In this document: positions 1-9,766 of the stretch, piece by piece | Layout: every line of letters starts with the position of its first letter | Position numbering within the stretch: position 1 is the stretch's first letter | NCBI RefSeq assembly: GCF_013368755.1 | Contig: NC_049565.1 | Coordinates: 3,286,001-3,350,000, forward strand | Direction of reading: 5' to 3' | DNA length: 64,000 nucleotides | Origin: Talaromyces rugulosus | Lineage: Eukaryota > Ascomycota > Eurotiomycetes > Eurotiales > Trichocomaceae | Notes under the pieces: model-generated | Database searches by the model: none | The model's input: only the letters and a program-made list of their open reading frames with translations | What the model was told of the DNA's origin: nothing | Position numbers and translations under genes: made by a program

Positions 1-477
1 ATGAAAATAATCAAATAATCAAATTTTTATTAGAGTGGTTGCCCGTGATCGTTTTTTAATTATATACCGTCTGAGGGGATAATGTGCATGATGTTGAGGG
101 ATTCTTGGTACATGGCACAAAATTACCGATTAGGCCAATACGATACAATTGAGACAAGCGTGAAATTCCTTATACCAAAATTTCTACTGCAGCGAGAACA
201 ACAAAGATCGATTGCAAATAGTAGTTACTGCGATGCCTCACTTTTTAAAACACGAGACGATAAGAAAATGATCGAACAAACGTGGTCTTAGGAATTACAA
301 TACAACCAGACAATATGGATGCAATTTCTTTAGTAAAAAAAATCAAAGAATAAATTACCGGAAAAAAGTCTTCAAGACCGCGTACGTAGCATCTACAAGA
401 ATGTCTATAATACGTTTAATTCAGATTTTCAACTAATTCCACATTCGCTGCGCGGCTCAAGGAAATTAGATAGGATA
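1..477. other. intergenic, no supported gene
   Basis: AT-rich sequence upstream of the NLR remnant. A 69-codon open frame on the plus strand has no recognisable domain and no splice or family support, so I treat it as chance. Confidence 0.5.
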
Positions 478-875
478 CAAGGGCTGGTCATATTTCCCTT
501 GACGGAAGAGTACATTGCCCAAGTTATTGACACTGGTGAGGGTGTTGGGATGGTTCAGTCCAAGCACCTTCTCTCGTGCCTCTAATGCCCGTCGATACAT
601 CACTTCCACCTGATTATAAACTCCCTGATGATCGAGATACCATCCATAATGAGATAAGAGTTTGGCTATATTCAATCGATCTTCATCACCGATGTCAGGG
701 ATAGGCGCCAGCACACTTTTGGCATGCGCAAGGAGTGTCTGAATTTGTGCCCAGCTGGCGTAATTTCCATTCGGGAATATCCGTGCCACAGTTCTTCGCG
801 ACTCAGCCTGTCAGCGTTGGAGCTCTTAGTGAACCTCCAACCATGTCGGGATCGGCAACTGCACTAGTCGGTGCA
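478..875 (-). pseudogene. NLR remnant (end of NB-ARC/ARC2 region plus first TPR units)
   Basis: Read on the minus strand this fragment begins with VHRLVQLPIPTWLEVH, which corresponds to MHRLVQLSVRAWLETH in the intact NLR at 9767-13552. It continues through an open frame carrying the FPNGNY motif, the GWYLD helix and one 42-residue TPR unit (MYRRALEAREKVLG, NHPNTLTSVNNLGNVL), then ends after QGKYDQ. In-frame stops lie in the first 30 codons and both flanks of the gene are missing. It sits just 3' of the NLR at 5081-1038 and on the same strand, but its TPR type matches the 9767-13552 gene rather than its neighbour. It is therefore the scrap of another receptor copy. Confident as a relic; no function expected. 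Confidence 0.8.
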
Positions 876-1037
876 CGTACGTACATATAAAGAATAAACT
901 GCTATATAAACATGTGATATTTAAATATCTAGTTTACTGTATCTAGGCATTCATATGTGGACCTTCCATTTCCCATTCCAGCAAAGTTTCATAAGTTAAA
1001 AAAAAAACGAGGATGATTAGGGCCGAGGACATCCTGC

Positions 1038-4000
1038 TCAGCTAAGCAAGCTAGGAGTGAATTGAGTGCATCGGCGTTTTGACCTGAAGAGTTCCATGAA
1101 AGCAAGATTGGCCATACTCCTCAGCGTATCAGGGTGGTCCTCGCCGAGCTTGGTCTTGCGAGTCTCCATCACCTGGACTAGGAGCTTCTCGGCCTCCTCC
1201 AACCAGCCTTGGTTCCATAACGTGATCGCCAGGCCGGACATACTCGTCAACGTGTCAGGATGGTCGTCACCGAGCTTTGTCTTGCGAGTCTCAATCACCT
1301 GGACTAGGAGCTTCTCGGCCTCCTCCAGCCGGCCTTGGTTCTGGTACGTCGATGCCAGGTTGGCCATACTTGTCAGCGTGTCGGGATGGTCCTTGCCAAG
1401 CTTCGTCTTCCGAGTCTCCATCACCTGCACCTCGAGCTTCTCGGCCTCCTCCAACCGGCCTTGGTTCTGGTACGTCGATGCCAGGTTGGCCATACTAGTG
1501 AGGGTGTTGGGATGGTCCTTGCCAAGCTTCGTCTTCCGAGTCTCCATCACCTGCACCTCGAGCTTCTCAGCCTCCTCCAACCGGCCCTGGTTCTGGTACG
1601 CCAACGCCAGGCTGGCCATACTAGTGAGGGTGATGGGATGGTCCACGCCGAGCTTCCTCTTCTGAATCTCTATCACCTGCATTAGGAGCCTCTCAGCCTC
1701 CTCCAACCGGCCCTGGCTCTGGTACGCCAACGCCAGGCTGGTCATACTCATGAGGGTGATGGGATGGTCCACGCCGAGCTTCCTCTTCTGAATCTCTATC
1801 ACCTGCATTAGGAGCCTCTTGGCCTCAGTCAACCGGCCCTGGTTACCAAATATCGTTTCCAGGGTGGCAATACTCGGCAGCATGTTAGGATAGTCCTCGG
1901 CGAGCTCCCTCTTCTGAATCTCCATCAATTGCAACTGTATCTTCTCGGCCTCCTCCAACCGTCCCTGGGCACCAAATGTCCCCGCCAGGATGGCCATGAC
2001 GGTCAACGTCTCGCGATGATCCTCGCCAAGCTTCGTCTTGCAAGTCTCCATCGCCTGCATAAGGAGTTTCTCGGCTACCTTCCAGTCCCCTTCAAACATG
2101 CAAATTACCGCTAACATTTCGGTGCTTTCAAGAGCGCCTCTGTCTTCTCCACCTAGTACACTAACCCTCTGCTTCATTGATTTTGACGCCATATCCCTCC
2201 CATCCGCGACGTTACCGCTAGTCAACGCATACGATGCGCCATTATAAAGTAGCGTAGCCCAATTCCGTAGAGATTCCTGTGATTTTGGGCGTTGCGATAT
2301 CGCTAATTTAACATGAGGGAAGAGCAGTCGGCATATTTCCCAGTTTTCATAGTCACCTATCGGAAACATGTAATAGAGGTTACTAATAAACCTCTCCTTC
2401 CATTGCTCCATTTGATTATGAGTCTTTAGCCATTCACGTGTAGTCAGTTGCACTAGCCGGTGCATCGTGAAGACGCTGTTCTTGCCAACAGAGATGAATG
2501 AAAAATTCCTGAGTATTGCAATATCATTTTCAAAATTGTCGACCGTATCAGATTCAGATACCTCCCCATCATCACTACTGCAGTCGTTCAAAAGATCCGA
2601 ACTTAATATATGGCTGTTCTCAGGTTGAACTCGGAGAAGTTTCTCTGGAATCCCTTGCCGATCGAAAAAGCTCATGAGAGAAAGTAAATCCGCCGCCGAC
2701 GGTTCTGTTTGGCGAATATGATCGAACGATTTTTGCCACGTCAACAAAATTGAGTTCTTTGCCTCCAAGTCCCGGTAGAGGTTACCCGGCTCGGTTTCCA
2801 AGAGCTTTGTTGCTTTACAGTCATTCTTTTGGAAGTGTCTCAGATACTGCGATACGGAACAACGAGGGGCTCGATTCCTAATATAGCTTGCTGCCTGTAC
2901 GATCGCCAGTGGCATAAGCTCGAGCTCTTCCACTAAATCGCGACTCTCTTGGCTTTCCCCTGGTTGTTCAAGCTTTCTTTGGAGAAGCTCTAGCGCCTCG
3001 GACCTTTCCATAGGTTTAACCTCAATAATATCCTTGTCATCGACCATCTTTAATGCAACCTCTCGAGTCCGACTCGTGATAATGACAGATCCATTCAAGC
3101 TTCTAGGGAGGTATTCCAACAGTGGCTTCGTGGAGGCGTTCATTAGACTGTTCGGATCTCCTAGGCCTGTCGCCGGAGACTTACGAAGGAACTCATGATC
3201 ATCGACATTATCAAGAACGAGAACCCACCTTTCTCTCTTCTTATCATGGAGCCAGTTTTCGACCAGTCCGAATATATTAGCATGCGGATCCTGGCGCCCC
3301 GAGATTTTAACCCGGTCGGCTATGTCTCGGAAACTTTGCTCGAACCGGGCTGCGTTACTTGCGTGGACCCAAAAAACCCATGTCGCCGGCGATTCAGATC
3401 GGACCTGGTAGGAGTACTCGATCGCAAGTTGCGATTTTCTTGAAGTTGTGAGCAATGAGATTATTAGCCACACATTGTTCGCTCTACACTCAGCCGACAC
3501 CTCCAAGGCCGACTAGCGCAATTCTGGACCCTGGCACTGAGCTTTTTTTGTGAATCCAATCAAGGAGCGTGTTGCGACTAACAAAGTCTGGATCGCGCGT
3601 GAACGGGACAGTTGATAACGGGCTGAGCGGAGTTTCTGGTCGCTCTAGGGGGAAGCGGCCATTAGCCAGTCGGCCTTGGCCTTGTTCAGAGCAGGTCACT
3701 CACTAAACCGAGCCGCCACCACCTGCGGCGCGTCTCTTGCGAACTGTTGCAGTTTATCGAGCGCCGTACGATATTCAGGCGCGCTCCGCGAGTCGAATTT
3801 GACAATCATCGAGTGATCTGCGTGCAGCGGTACCTTGTCCTCCACATGGTCGGGAAGCTGGAGCAGAGCCGAGTCGGCGTCAACCGTCGTGATAAAGTCT
3901 CCCGCTCGTCTCCATTGTCGGCCGTTACGATCCTACTGTGGGTGTCAACACCTCGACTTGCGTGATATTTGGGGCCAACTCGTACATATACCAACTGCCT

Positions 4001-5081
4001 AGTCTGTTCGGTCTCATAGAAGCTGACCACCTTGCGGTCCCGGATCAGATTCTTGAATTCGGCCAGCTGGTGGACCAGCAGATCGGATTTGCTGGAGATC
4101 TGCTGCAGTAAGTGCTGTCGTAGATGATTTCCACCTGACAGCATCTGCTGCATATCATTCACGATGAGACCTTTGTGCGGGATCGCAAAGAGGATCAAGC
4201 CGTATGTGGCCCGATGAAGCGAAGTGATCGCCGGGTGGTCTTCTTCCATCGTCTGGATGGCTCTCACTAGGCACTTGAACTACCGTCAGTCTATACCAAC
4301 TCAACCGTGACCGCTCACCTACATGGGCTAGAATAATCCCTCCAAAACTATGTGCAATAAAGAAAAGTGGTCGTTGCTGGATCTAGTCAAAGAATTAACC
4401 TAACCTTACTATTAACAGATAATCCAGATAGTATGTCTCACCTCCTTCGTATTCCGAATCTTCTTGATCTCCTCCATCAGCTCCCGCCCGTAGTCGAGGA
4501 TCGTGTCCACCCCGTGGCTCGACAGCTTGGAGTTGTACCCGTAGATCATCGTGCGACATTGTGGCAGATCCTTGGATAGAAAATCGCGAAGCCACATTCG
4601 ACCGAGATTCCCTCTCCCTTGCCACGATCCGTAAGCATGGCCGTCCAGTCCGGCGATTGCGATAATACTGTTTCCCGTTATCTATTAATAATCTTCGAGG
4701 CATAGATAAATGCACAGGTTCTTACTCTGCAACGACTGGTTCTTGTTCGTCCGGCGCGTAGAGCTGGGTAAAGCCGAAGAAGTGACAGTCAAAGTTGATG
4801 TCACAGTCTCCCATCTCGACCTGCCAGTCGCCGAGAGGGTCGACTCTCAGCTCACTAAGGAACTGAGGTATCCCACCACGAAACCGCACCAGCGCCACTC
4901 TCTGTGTATCCGCTTCGTAGCATGAAGGTACAATCGTAATATCCGCCTCGACTTGCGTTCTCTCGTCGTCGGTGAAGTGGTCCTGGAGGGTCTCTTGTAA
5001 TACTTTCTGGAGATCTGGATCAGGTCGATCCCTAGAGAAACCCGTCACCCGGAAGACGTGCGACTTTCGCTGGCTAGCCAT
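1038..5081 (-). CDS. NLR-like protein: SesB-type alpha/beta-hydrolase, NB-ARC, TPR (possible splice-defective allele)
   Basis: Seven exons on the minus strand: 5081-4726, 4667-4442, 4382-4323, 4273-3986, 3932-3704, 3644-3494 and 3438-1038, giving about 1236 residues. The conserved opening of about 118 residues (MASQRKSHVFRVTGFSRDRP) is followed by an alpha/beta-hydrolase fold with nucleophile elbow IAHSFGG and a likely catalytic His in ADHSM, then NB-ARC (P-loop GLGGVG-KS, VLVLDNVDD as Walker B, VIITSRT) and about eight 42-residue TPR units of the GRLEEAEKL type. Such proteins are presumed intracellular receptors that trigger an esterase/lipase effector. The splice donor after the P-loop reads CT where the three other NLRs here have GT, and a TGA follows at once if the intron is retained. 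So the gene may be dead or inefficiently spliced. The last TPR unit is cut short. Exon lengths 356, 226, 60 and 229 match the paralogue at 9767-13552 exactly, which supports the model. Confidence 0.8.
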
Positions 5082-5362
5082 AGCGATTATGTGTCATGAC
5101 TGACAGAGTAAGGTATACATATAAACAGGGAATTTGCATTTTCTACATCCGGCTGAACAAAGCTGGGGATAGCCTTGTGCTGACGTGCGAGGCTGAAACA
5201 AATCACTAGTGCGGGGTATTCGGACTGCATGCACCCTTCTAACTTATAAATTTACTAGCTAAAATATGTTGTTGGGTAACTGTGGGAAAACCCATATCGA
5301 TATTTCCCTCACTATAATTCAATAAAAAAAATGAATCCTTCGTATCACATGTACAGTTCCCA
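5082..5362. other. intergenic between NLR 5' end and membrane-protein 3' end
   Basis: Presumed promoter side of the minus-strand NLR and the 3' end of the minus-strand gene upstream of it. I see no coding signal or repeat. Confidence 0.4.
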
Positions 5363-6349
5363 TTACACATGCAGGCCATTTGATGTTAACTTCTGTTGCT
5401 CTTTTCTCCCCGCTAGACGATTGTGTACAGCAAATCTCCATTCCCTGATAATTTTGAATATGAAGAGATGCACCAGTATCAGTAAAAGGAAGCATGTTCC
5501 AACTGCGATCATGAGGCTGATCCAATAGCAGACTTCGGTCATCGCGATAGTCGTATACTTTTCTTCTAACGTTGCTGCGGCCAGGTTGACTTGCATGCAA
5601 TTCAGCAAAATCGAAAGAAAGGCGAACGCACATAGAATTAGACCTTGGATCCGTGCGAAGTACGCCCGATACTGATAATCCACTCGTTGATAACGTGTTC
5701 TACCTAAAAGAATTAGCGCATAGTAGTTGAGTCGAGTAAGTCGAATTTCTCCGTAATGATATCGTCCGGAAACCTCGTTGTCGGTGACGTCGTTGAGATT
5801 GGCAGTAAAATGGCAAAATTGATACCAGGTCACTTCCTTGGGTACCAGACAGAGAGCCGCATCTTGAGCAATGCGAAGATCCGACTCATGCTGGATCAGG
5901 TAAAGATAAGATCGCAAGTAGCCGAGTGCAGCCTTTCTGAGATTGATGATATCATCGTGCTGAGATGGATTGCTTAAATATTTATGCCAAAATGAATAGC
6001 ATGCCAAGTATTGGGGGAGAGGCTTGACAAAAATCCGATCATCGATCCAGACGAGATGAAGGCGAGGATCCTCCGTGATGATGATCTTCCGCCCCTTGAC
6101 CATCTGTCGATGCAACGGAGAGATATTGCCGTTATCCTGCTTCGACATCCACCACAGTTTGCTCGATATTGTTTCGAGGTCCGTCGCCCAGACTTCTTGC
6201 CGAATAAAGTGGAACAGACTCTTCTGGTCGCTGAGCTTGATCCGGGGATGGCCTGGTAGGCAGTCCTGCGACCCGTCAAGGTCACTGCTCAGCTGGTCGG
6301 CCTTTTGAAATGGACATGGCAGTGAAGAGTTTCGTGCAGAACCTGTCAT
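5363..6349 (-). CDS. fungal two-TM membrane protein, DUF6601-like
   Basis: Single-exon gene of 328 residues with a genuine ATG. The middle contains LHLVWIDDRIFVKPLP and later YHYGEIRLTRLNYYALI, motifs I associate with a fungal family annotated DUF6601 (assignment from memory, moderate certainty). The C-terminal third has two long hydrophobic stretches at about residues 235-260 and 275-305, separated by a short polar loop and followed by a basic tail. This looks like a two-pass membrane protein with a cytosolic N-terminal domain. No enzymatic motif is visible. It sits between two NLR genes and may simply be a passenger. Function unknown. Confidence 0.75.
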   Translation of the reverse strand: MTGSARNSSLPCPFQKADQLSSDLDGSQDCLPGHPRIKLSDQKSLFHFIRQEVWATDLETISSKLWWMSKQDNGNISPLHRQMVKGRKIIITEDPRLHLVWIDDRIFVKPLPQYLACYSFWHKYLSNPSQHDDIINLRKAALGYLRSYLYLIQHESDLRIAQDAALCLVPKEVTWYQFCHFTANLNDVTDNEVSGRYHYGEIRLTRLNYYALILLGRTRYQRVDYQYRAYFARIQGLILCAFAFLSILLNCMQVNLAAATLEEKYTTIAMTEVCYWISLMIAVGTCFLLLILVHLFIFKIIREWRFAVHNRLAGRKEQQKLTSNGLHV

Positions 6350-6922
6350 CTTGTGAAAGCGCAGGATTTTAAGATAAATGGAGTCGCCCGGGCGCTGATT
6401 GTTGGAGAATTAAAGGAGAGAAGAGAATTTCCACTCTCAGATTTGATTATATAGCGAAATTTGCATCCAGCCTTGTGAGAGCCTTCTGGAAAATCAAGGT
6501 ATTGAATCAACCGAAAAATTTTCAAAAATCCAATTACTATCAACAATGTCAAAAGAGACATGTGTTTTTATCATTGCGATGGTCGTTAATATCAGTACCA
6601 GATGTGTTGTATGACGGAACCCCGCATCAAACCGCTCCGTTGATTCAGCCTCACGGGAATGCAACAATGCCTGACCCAGCCTACCATCCAAGGCACATCC
6701 GCCAACAGCCTACCCATCAGCACATCTGTAGCTACCAAAAAATAATAGTGGCTTCATGAGTAACAATAATGCCGAGATATTACCTATATTATAACATCAA
6801 CAGCAATAGGGATAGGCATCTTGGATATTATATATAAAATTAGAGTACCTGGCTAGCAAAATTAAAATTCACTGATTTCGCAAGGCCAGGCTCACAAAGA
6901 CAGGTGCAAGAGAATGACGATA
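6350..6922. other. intergenic, nothing recognised
   Basis: AT-rich spacer between the membrane-protein start and the 3' end of the pogo-type transposase. I could not identify transposon ends, RNA genes or coding sequence. The right terminal repeat of the transposon should lie here if the element is complete, but I did not find it. Confidence 0.4.
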
Positions 6923-8548
6923 TTAGAGGTCCAGAACGGAACAATAATCACTCATATTCCATCCATGAATCTCGCGTTCGGCCTTGCGTTTTTCCTCCAA
7001 CTTGGACAGCAATCTGTCTGCAGTTTTCGAGCTCTCTTGACGTGTGGAGCTTGGTTTCACCGCCTTCAGGTCGCGCTTCCTCTGCGCTTCAATGATATCG
7101 TCATAGCTCATCACTTTCGCATTTCCTACGATCGTTGAGCTGCTGGATTGTCGACAGGTCTTTTCATTATTCTGCTCGAACAGGATCCGGTTCTCGTCCA
7201 GCAACAGGGCGCGCTCCGCAAAGGCCTTTTCGGCGGCGCGGGTCAGTCGCTGCAGGCGTTGTTTGCACATTCTGTCCAAGCCCTGGGCGTCTTGCTCCAC
7301 CTCGTTGCGAAGCCAGGCAAAGCCATCGGAGGTGACGGGGCTGTAAATCGACGCATCGGAGACGGCGGGGTGGTCTGCGTGGATCTTGGTCTGTATCGTG
7401 GGCTGTGAGGTCTGAAACTCCTGGAGCACATGGGATGGGTCGAACGGAAATAGGCCACTTCTCGACCAGCCGGATCGGATATTGCGAGAAGTAAATGCTG
7501 CTTGACGAGCGCGATCGTAAAGATAGGTGAAGTGTTGCTTGCCGATCGTGTTTACTCCCGCTCGACATGCCTGCTCCACCTGTGCGCGGTATGCGGTTTT
7601 CAGAGGACCAAAGACGCCCACATCACATGGCTGCAGTTTGTGAGATGTGTGGGAGGGCAGACGGCAGAGGATAATACGATTGGCAAAGCAAAATTCCATG
7701 AGCTCCAGAGACTCATGCGTGCCAAATCCATCGCAGATCAGCAGTCGCGGCTGACCGGCCGCTCGATCTCGGGTCTGCGGATCAAACACATGTCGCACCC
7801 AGTACAGACTGATGTCTGTATTCGTATAGCCCGTCTTAGAGCACGCAAAGTGCCATCCAGGCGTGGCGTGGGTGGTCCATGAACTTCGAAGGGTGGTCGC
7901 TGGCCAGATAATGAGAGGACAGAGGGACCAACCGTCGGCAGAAATGCATTCGATGGCGGTGACTAGCGTGCGCTTCACCGTGGTCCCTCGATGCTTTCTC
8001 AGGTCGTCCTTGTTGACGAGGACTTTTAGAGAATTGAGAACGCTGAGGAGGACTCCCGTCTCGTCCATATTATACACGTTCGCCGGGAGAATGGCGGGAT
8101 CGGCCAGCTCTCGGCCAATGACAGCAAACCACTCCTGGACTTTCGCCTTGATCTGTCGGCCATCTCGCTTCCAATCGATCGCCTTTAGCCGTCGTGACTT
8201 CAGCTCTGGATGTCGTTGATAAAAGCTTTGTGGCCAATCCTTTCCCGGCGGTCGGACCTCGAGATCTGGGTCTGCGATCTGGAAGATCGAGGATCGTTGG
8301 CGCACGATGGTCTGGGCAAGCGAACGGAGAAACCTTACTGGGAGTGGATAGCCATTGTCCGCCATTCGCAAGACATATTCCGTCAGCGCCTGCTCCTCCT
8401 GTGGGGTGAGATACTGCTGATTAGCGGCCTTGTCCGAGATGGAAGGCTTCTCGTTGGCCCTACGCCATAATGTGGCGGCGGAAATCCCGGTCGATCTGGA
8501 CTGGATCGCGTATGATGTCCGCGTATGACGTCGATTGGTGCAGGGCAT
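6923..8548 (-). CDS. Fot1/pogo-type transposase (DDE_1 superfamily)
   Basis: 541-residue open frame with an ATG. An N-terminal helix-turn-helix/CENPB-type region (LTPQEEQALTEYVLRMADNG, about residues 48-67) precedes the DDE_1 catalytic core. The first Asp is in VYNMDETGV, the second in LLICDGFGTHESLE, and the third in HKLQPCDVGVFGPLK about 30 residues further on. A basic, Lys/Arg-rich C-terminal tail follows. All three acidic residues are present and the frame is unbroken, so the protein could be active. The N-terminal psq-type helix is shorter than in the second pogo copy at 30938-32605, and an in-frame stop lies just upstream, so a small 5' loss is possible. The two pogo proteins are clearly different families. 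Terminal repeats were not found. Confidence 0.85.
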   Translation of the reverse strand: MPCTNRRHTRTSYAIQSRSTGISAATLWRRANEKPSISDKAANQQYLTPQEEQALTEYVLRMADNGYPLPVRFLRSLAQTIVRQRSSIFQIADPDLEVRPPGKDWPQSFYQRHPELKSRRLKAIDWKRDGRQIKAKVQEWFAVIGRELADPAILPANVYNMDETGVLLSVLNSLKVLVNKDDLRKHRGTTVKRTLVTAIECISADGWSLCPLIIWPATTLRSSWTTHATPGWHFACSKTGYTNTDISLYWVRHVFDPQTRDRAAGQPRLLICDGFGTHESLELMEFCFANRIILCRLPSHTSHKLQPCDVGVFGPLKTAYRAQVEQACRAGVNTIGKQHFTYLYDRARQAAFTSRNIRSGWSRSGLFPFDPSHVLQEFQTSQPTIQTKIHADHPAVSDASIYSPVTSDGFAWLRNEVEQDAQGLDRMCKQRLQRLTRAAEKAFAERALLLDENRILFEQNNEKTCRQSSSSTIVGNAKVMSYDDIIEAQRKRDLKAVKPSSTRQESSKTADRLLSKLEEKRKAEREIHGWNMSDYCSVLDL

Positions 8549-9766
8549 CGAAGTCCGGCCTTTTACACAGGATGGAATTGAAGCTATTCACACTTTCTAG
8601 CAAGGGTACAGCCTAGACATTGCCAAACACCTGTCTATCGCTCAACAATAGATTTTAGATATGCTATATTGTAGCGGAGGATCATCTTTAGCTTACCCGG
8701 TTCAAAACTTTTAAACCCGATTTAAACTATGTGGCGCAATTCATTGAAACTTGAGAGTATTGAATCTATGTGTATGAGTGTATATGTGGGCTGATTAACT
8801 TTCAACTGACCAGTGAAATCATTATCTGGCCTTGATTACTTCTCGATTATTTTTTTGCTCCATGTTGTTAACTCTTCAGCCACGCAAAATTGACAACTGC
8901 TGGGAAATGAACATGCTGGTTAGGTTCATTAGTTATCAGTTAACCACCCCAGCAAATAAAATCGGAGTATGATAAAATGAAATATGTGTTGACCTTTAAA
9001 CAGCAATAGATGAACATTTGAAGAGCATGAGCAAATTATGACCACGTGGGTATGTTGAAATAGACAGCACAACGATTATCGACCATCAATAAACAATTCA
9101 AAACAATCGACCTCCTGTAGTAGCACTGGTGTTTAATTGCTTGTTGGAGTGTTTTCAGAGGGCAAGGTATGTGGGTCTGACGCTGTGCATTTTTAAACAC
9201 TGTATGGGCAAGTTTGACCAATTATATGTTTTCACCAGTGTGTTTAACGGTCACTTTATGGAAACCACATCTTGCTGCCTAGATATGAGTCATAGGTCAC
9301 GCGAATGACAGGGTCTACAGCACCCCCCAGGTGCGGACATGGTGCAGACATGTTTTGGCTCGTCCCTGAAGCAGGTCCCACGGAAACCGGCGTTTTCCCA
9401 CGAAGCTACGTCAAAAGTAGCTAGATTGGGGCTAAACCGAATGTGAACTAGTCATATATTAGTCACTGATGCGAGGGCAGTGCTTGGCATTGCTCGCGAC
9501 CGGACTCTTTACTTTTTGATCCTGTGAGTAGGAAACTCATATCCAACAGTTAAAAATTCTCCATACATCGTGATAGTTAGTTGGAGATAAGGTACATTTT
9601 GTTTTGTACGAAATGTTACAGGGTGAGGGTTGCAGAGTGCTGACCCAATACCCCGCACTACCTGATCGATTCAGCCTTGTCGACCAGGCTGAAATACTCT
9701 TTCCCCGGTACATGACCAACTCGCTCTCATTTATTCCATTATTGTTGAGTATGACCGCACATCGCT
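8549..9766. other. intergenic, promoter side of hydrolase-NLR
   Basis: About 1.2 kb with no recognisable gene. It contains the presumed promoter of the plus-strand NLR starting at 9767 and probably decayed transposon sequence upstream of the transposase. I see no clear terminal repeat, RNA gene or conserved coding frame. Confidence 0.4.

Noticed and set aside
1066..2247. Plus-strand open frames with repeated RVSITWTRSFSASS-like blocks
   Set aside because: They are antisense shadows of the TPR repeats of the minus-strand NLR; their periodicity comes from the 126-bp units.
6350..8900. Terminal inverted repeats for the first pogo-type element
   Set aside because: No matching pair flanked by TA was found around the 6923-8548 transposase, so I did not assign element boundaries.
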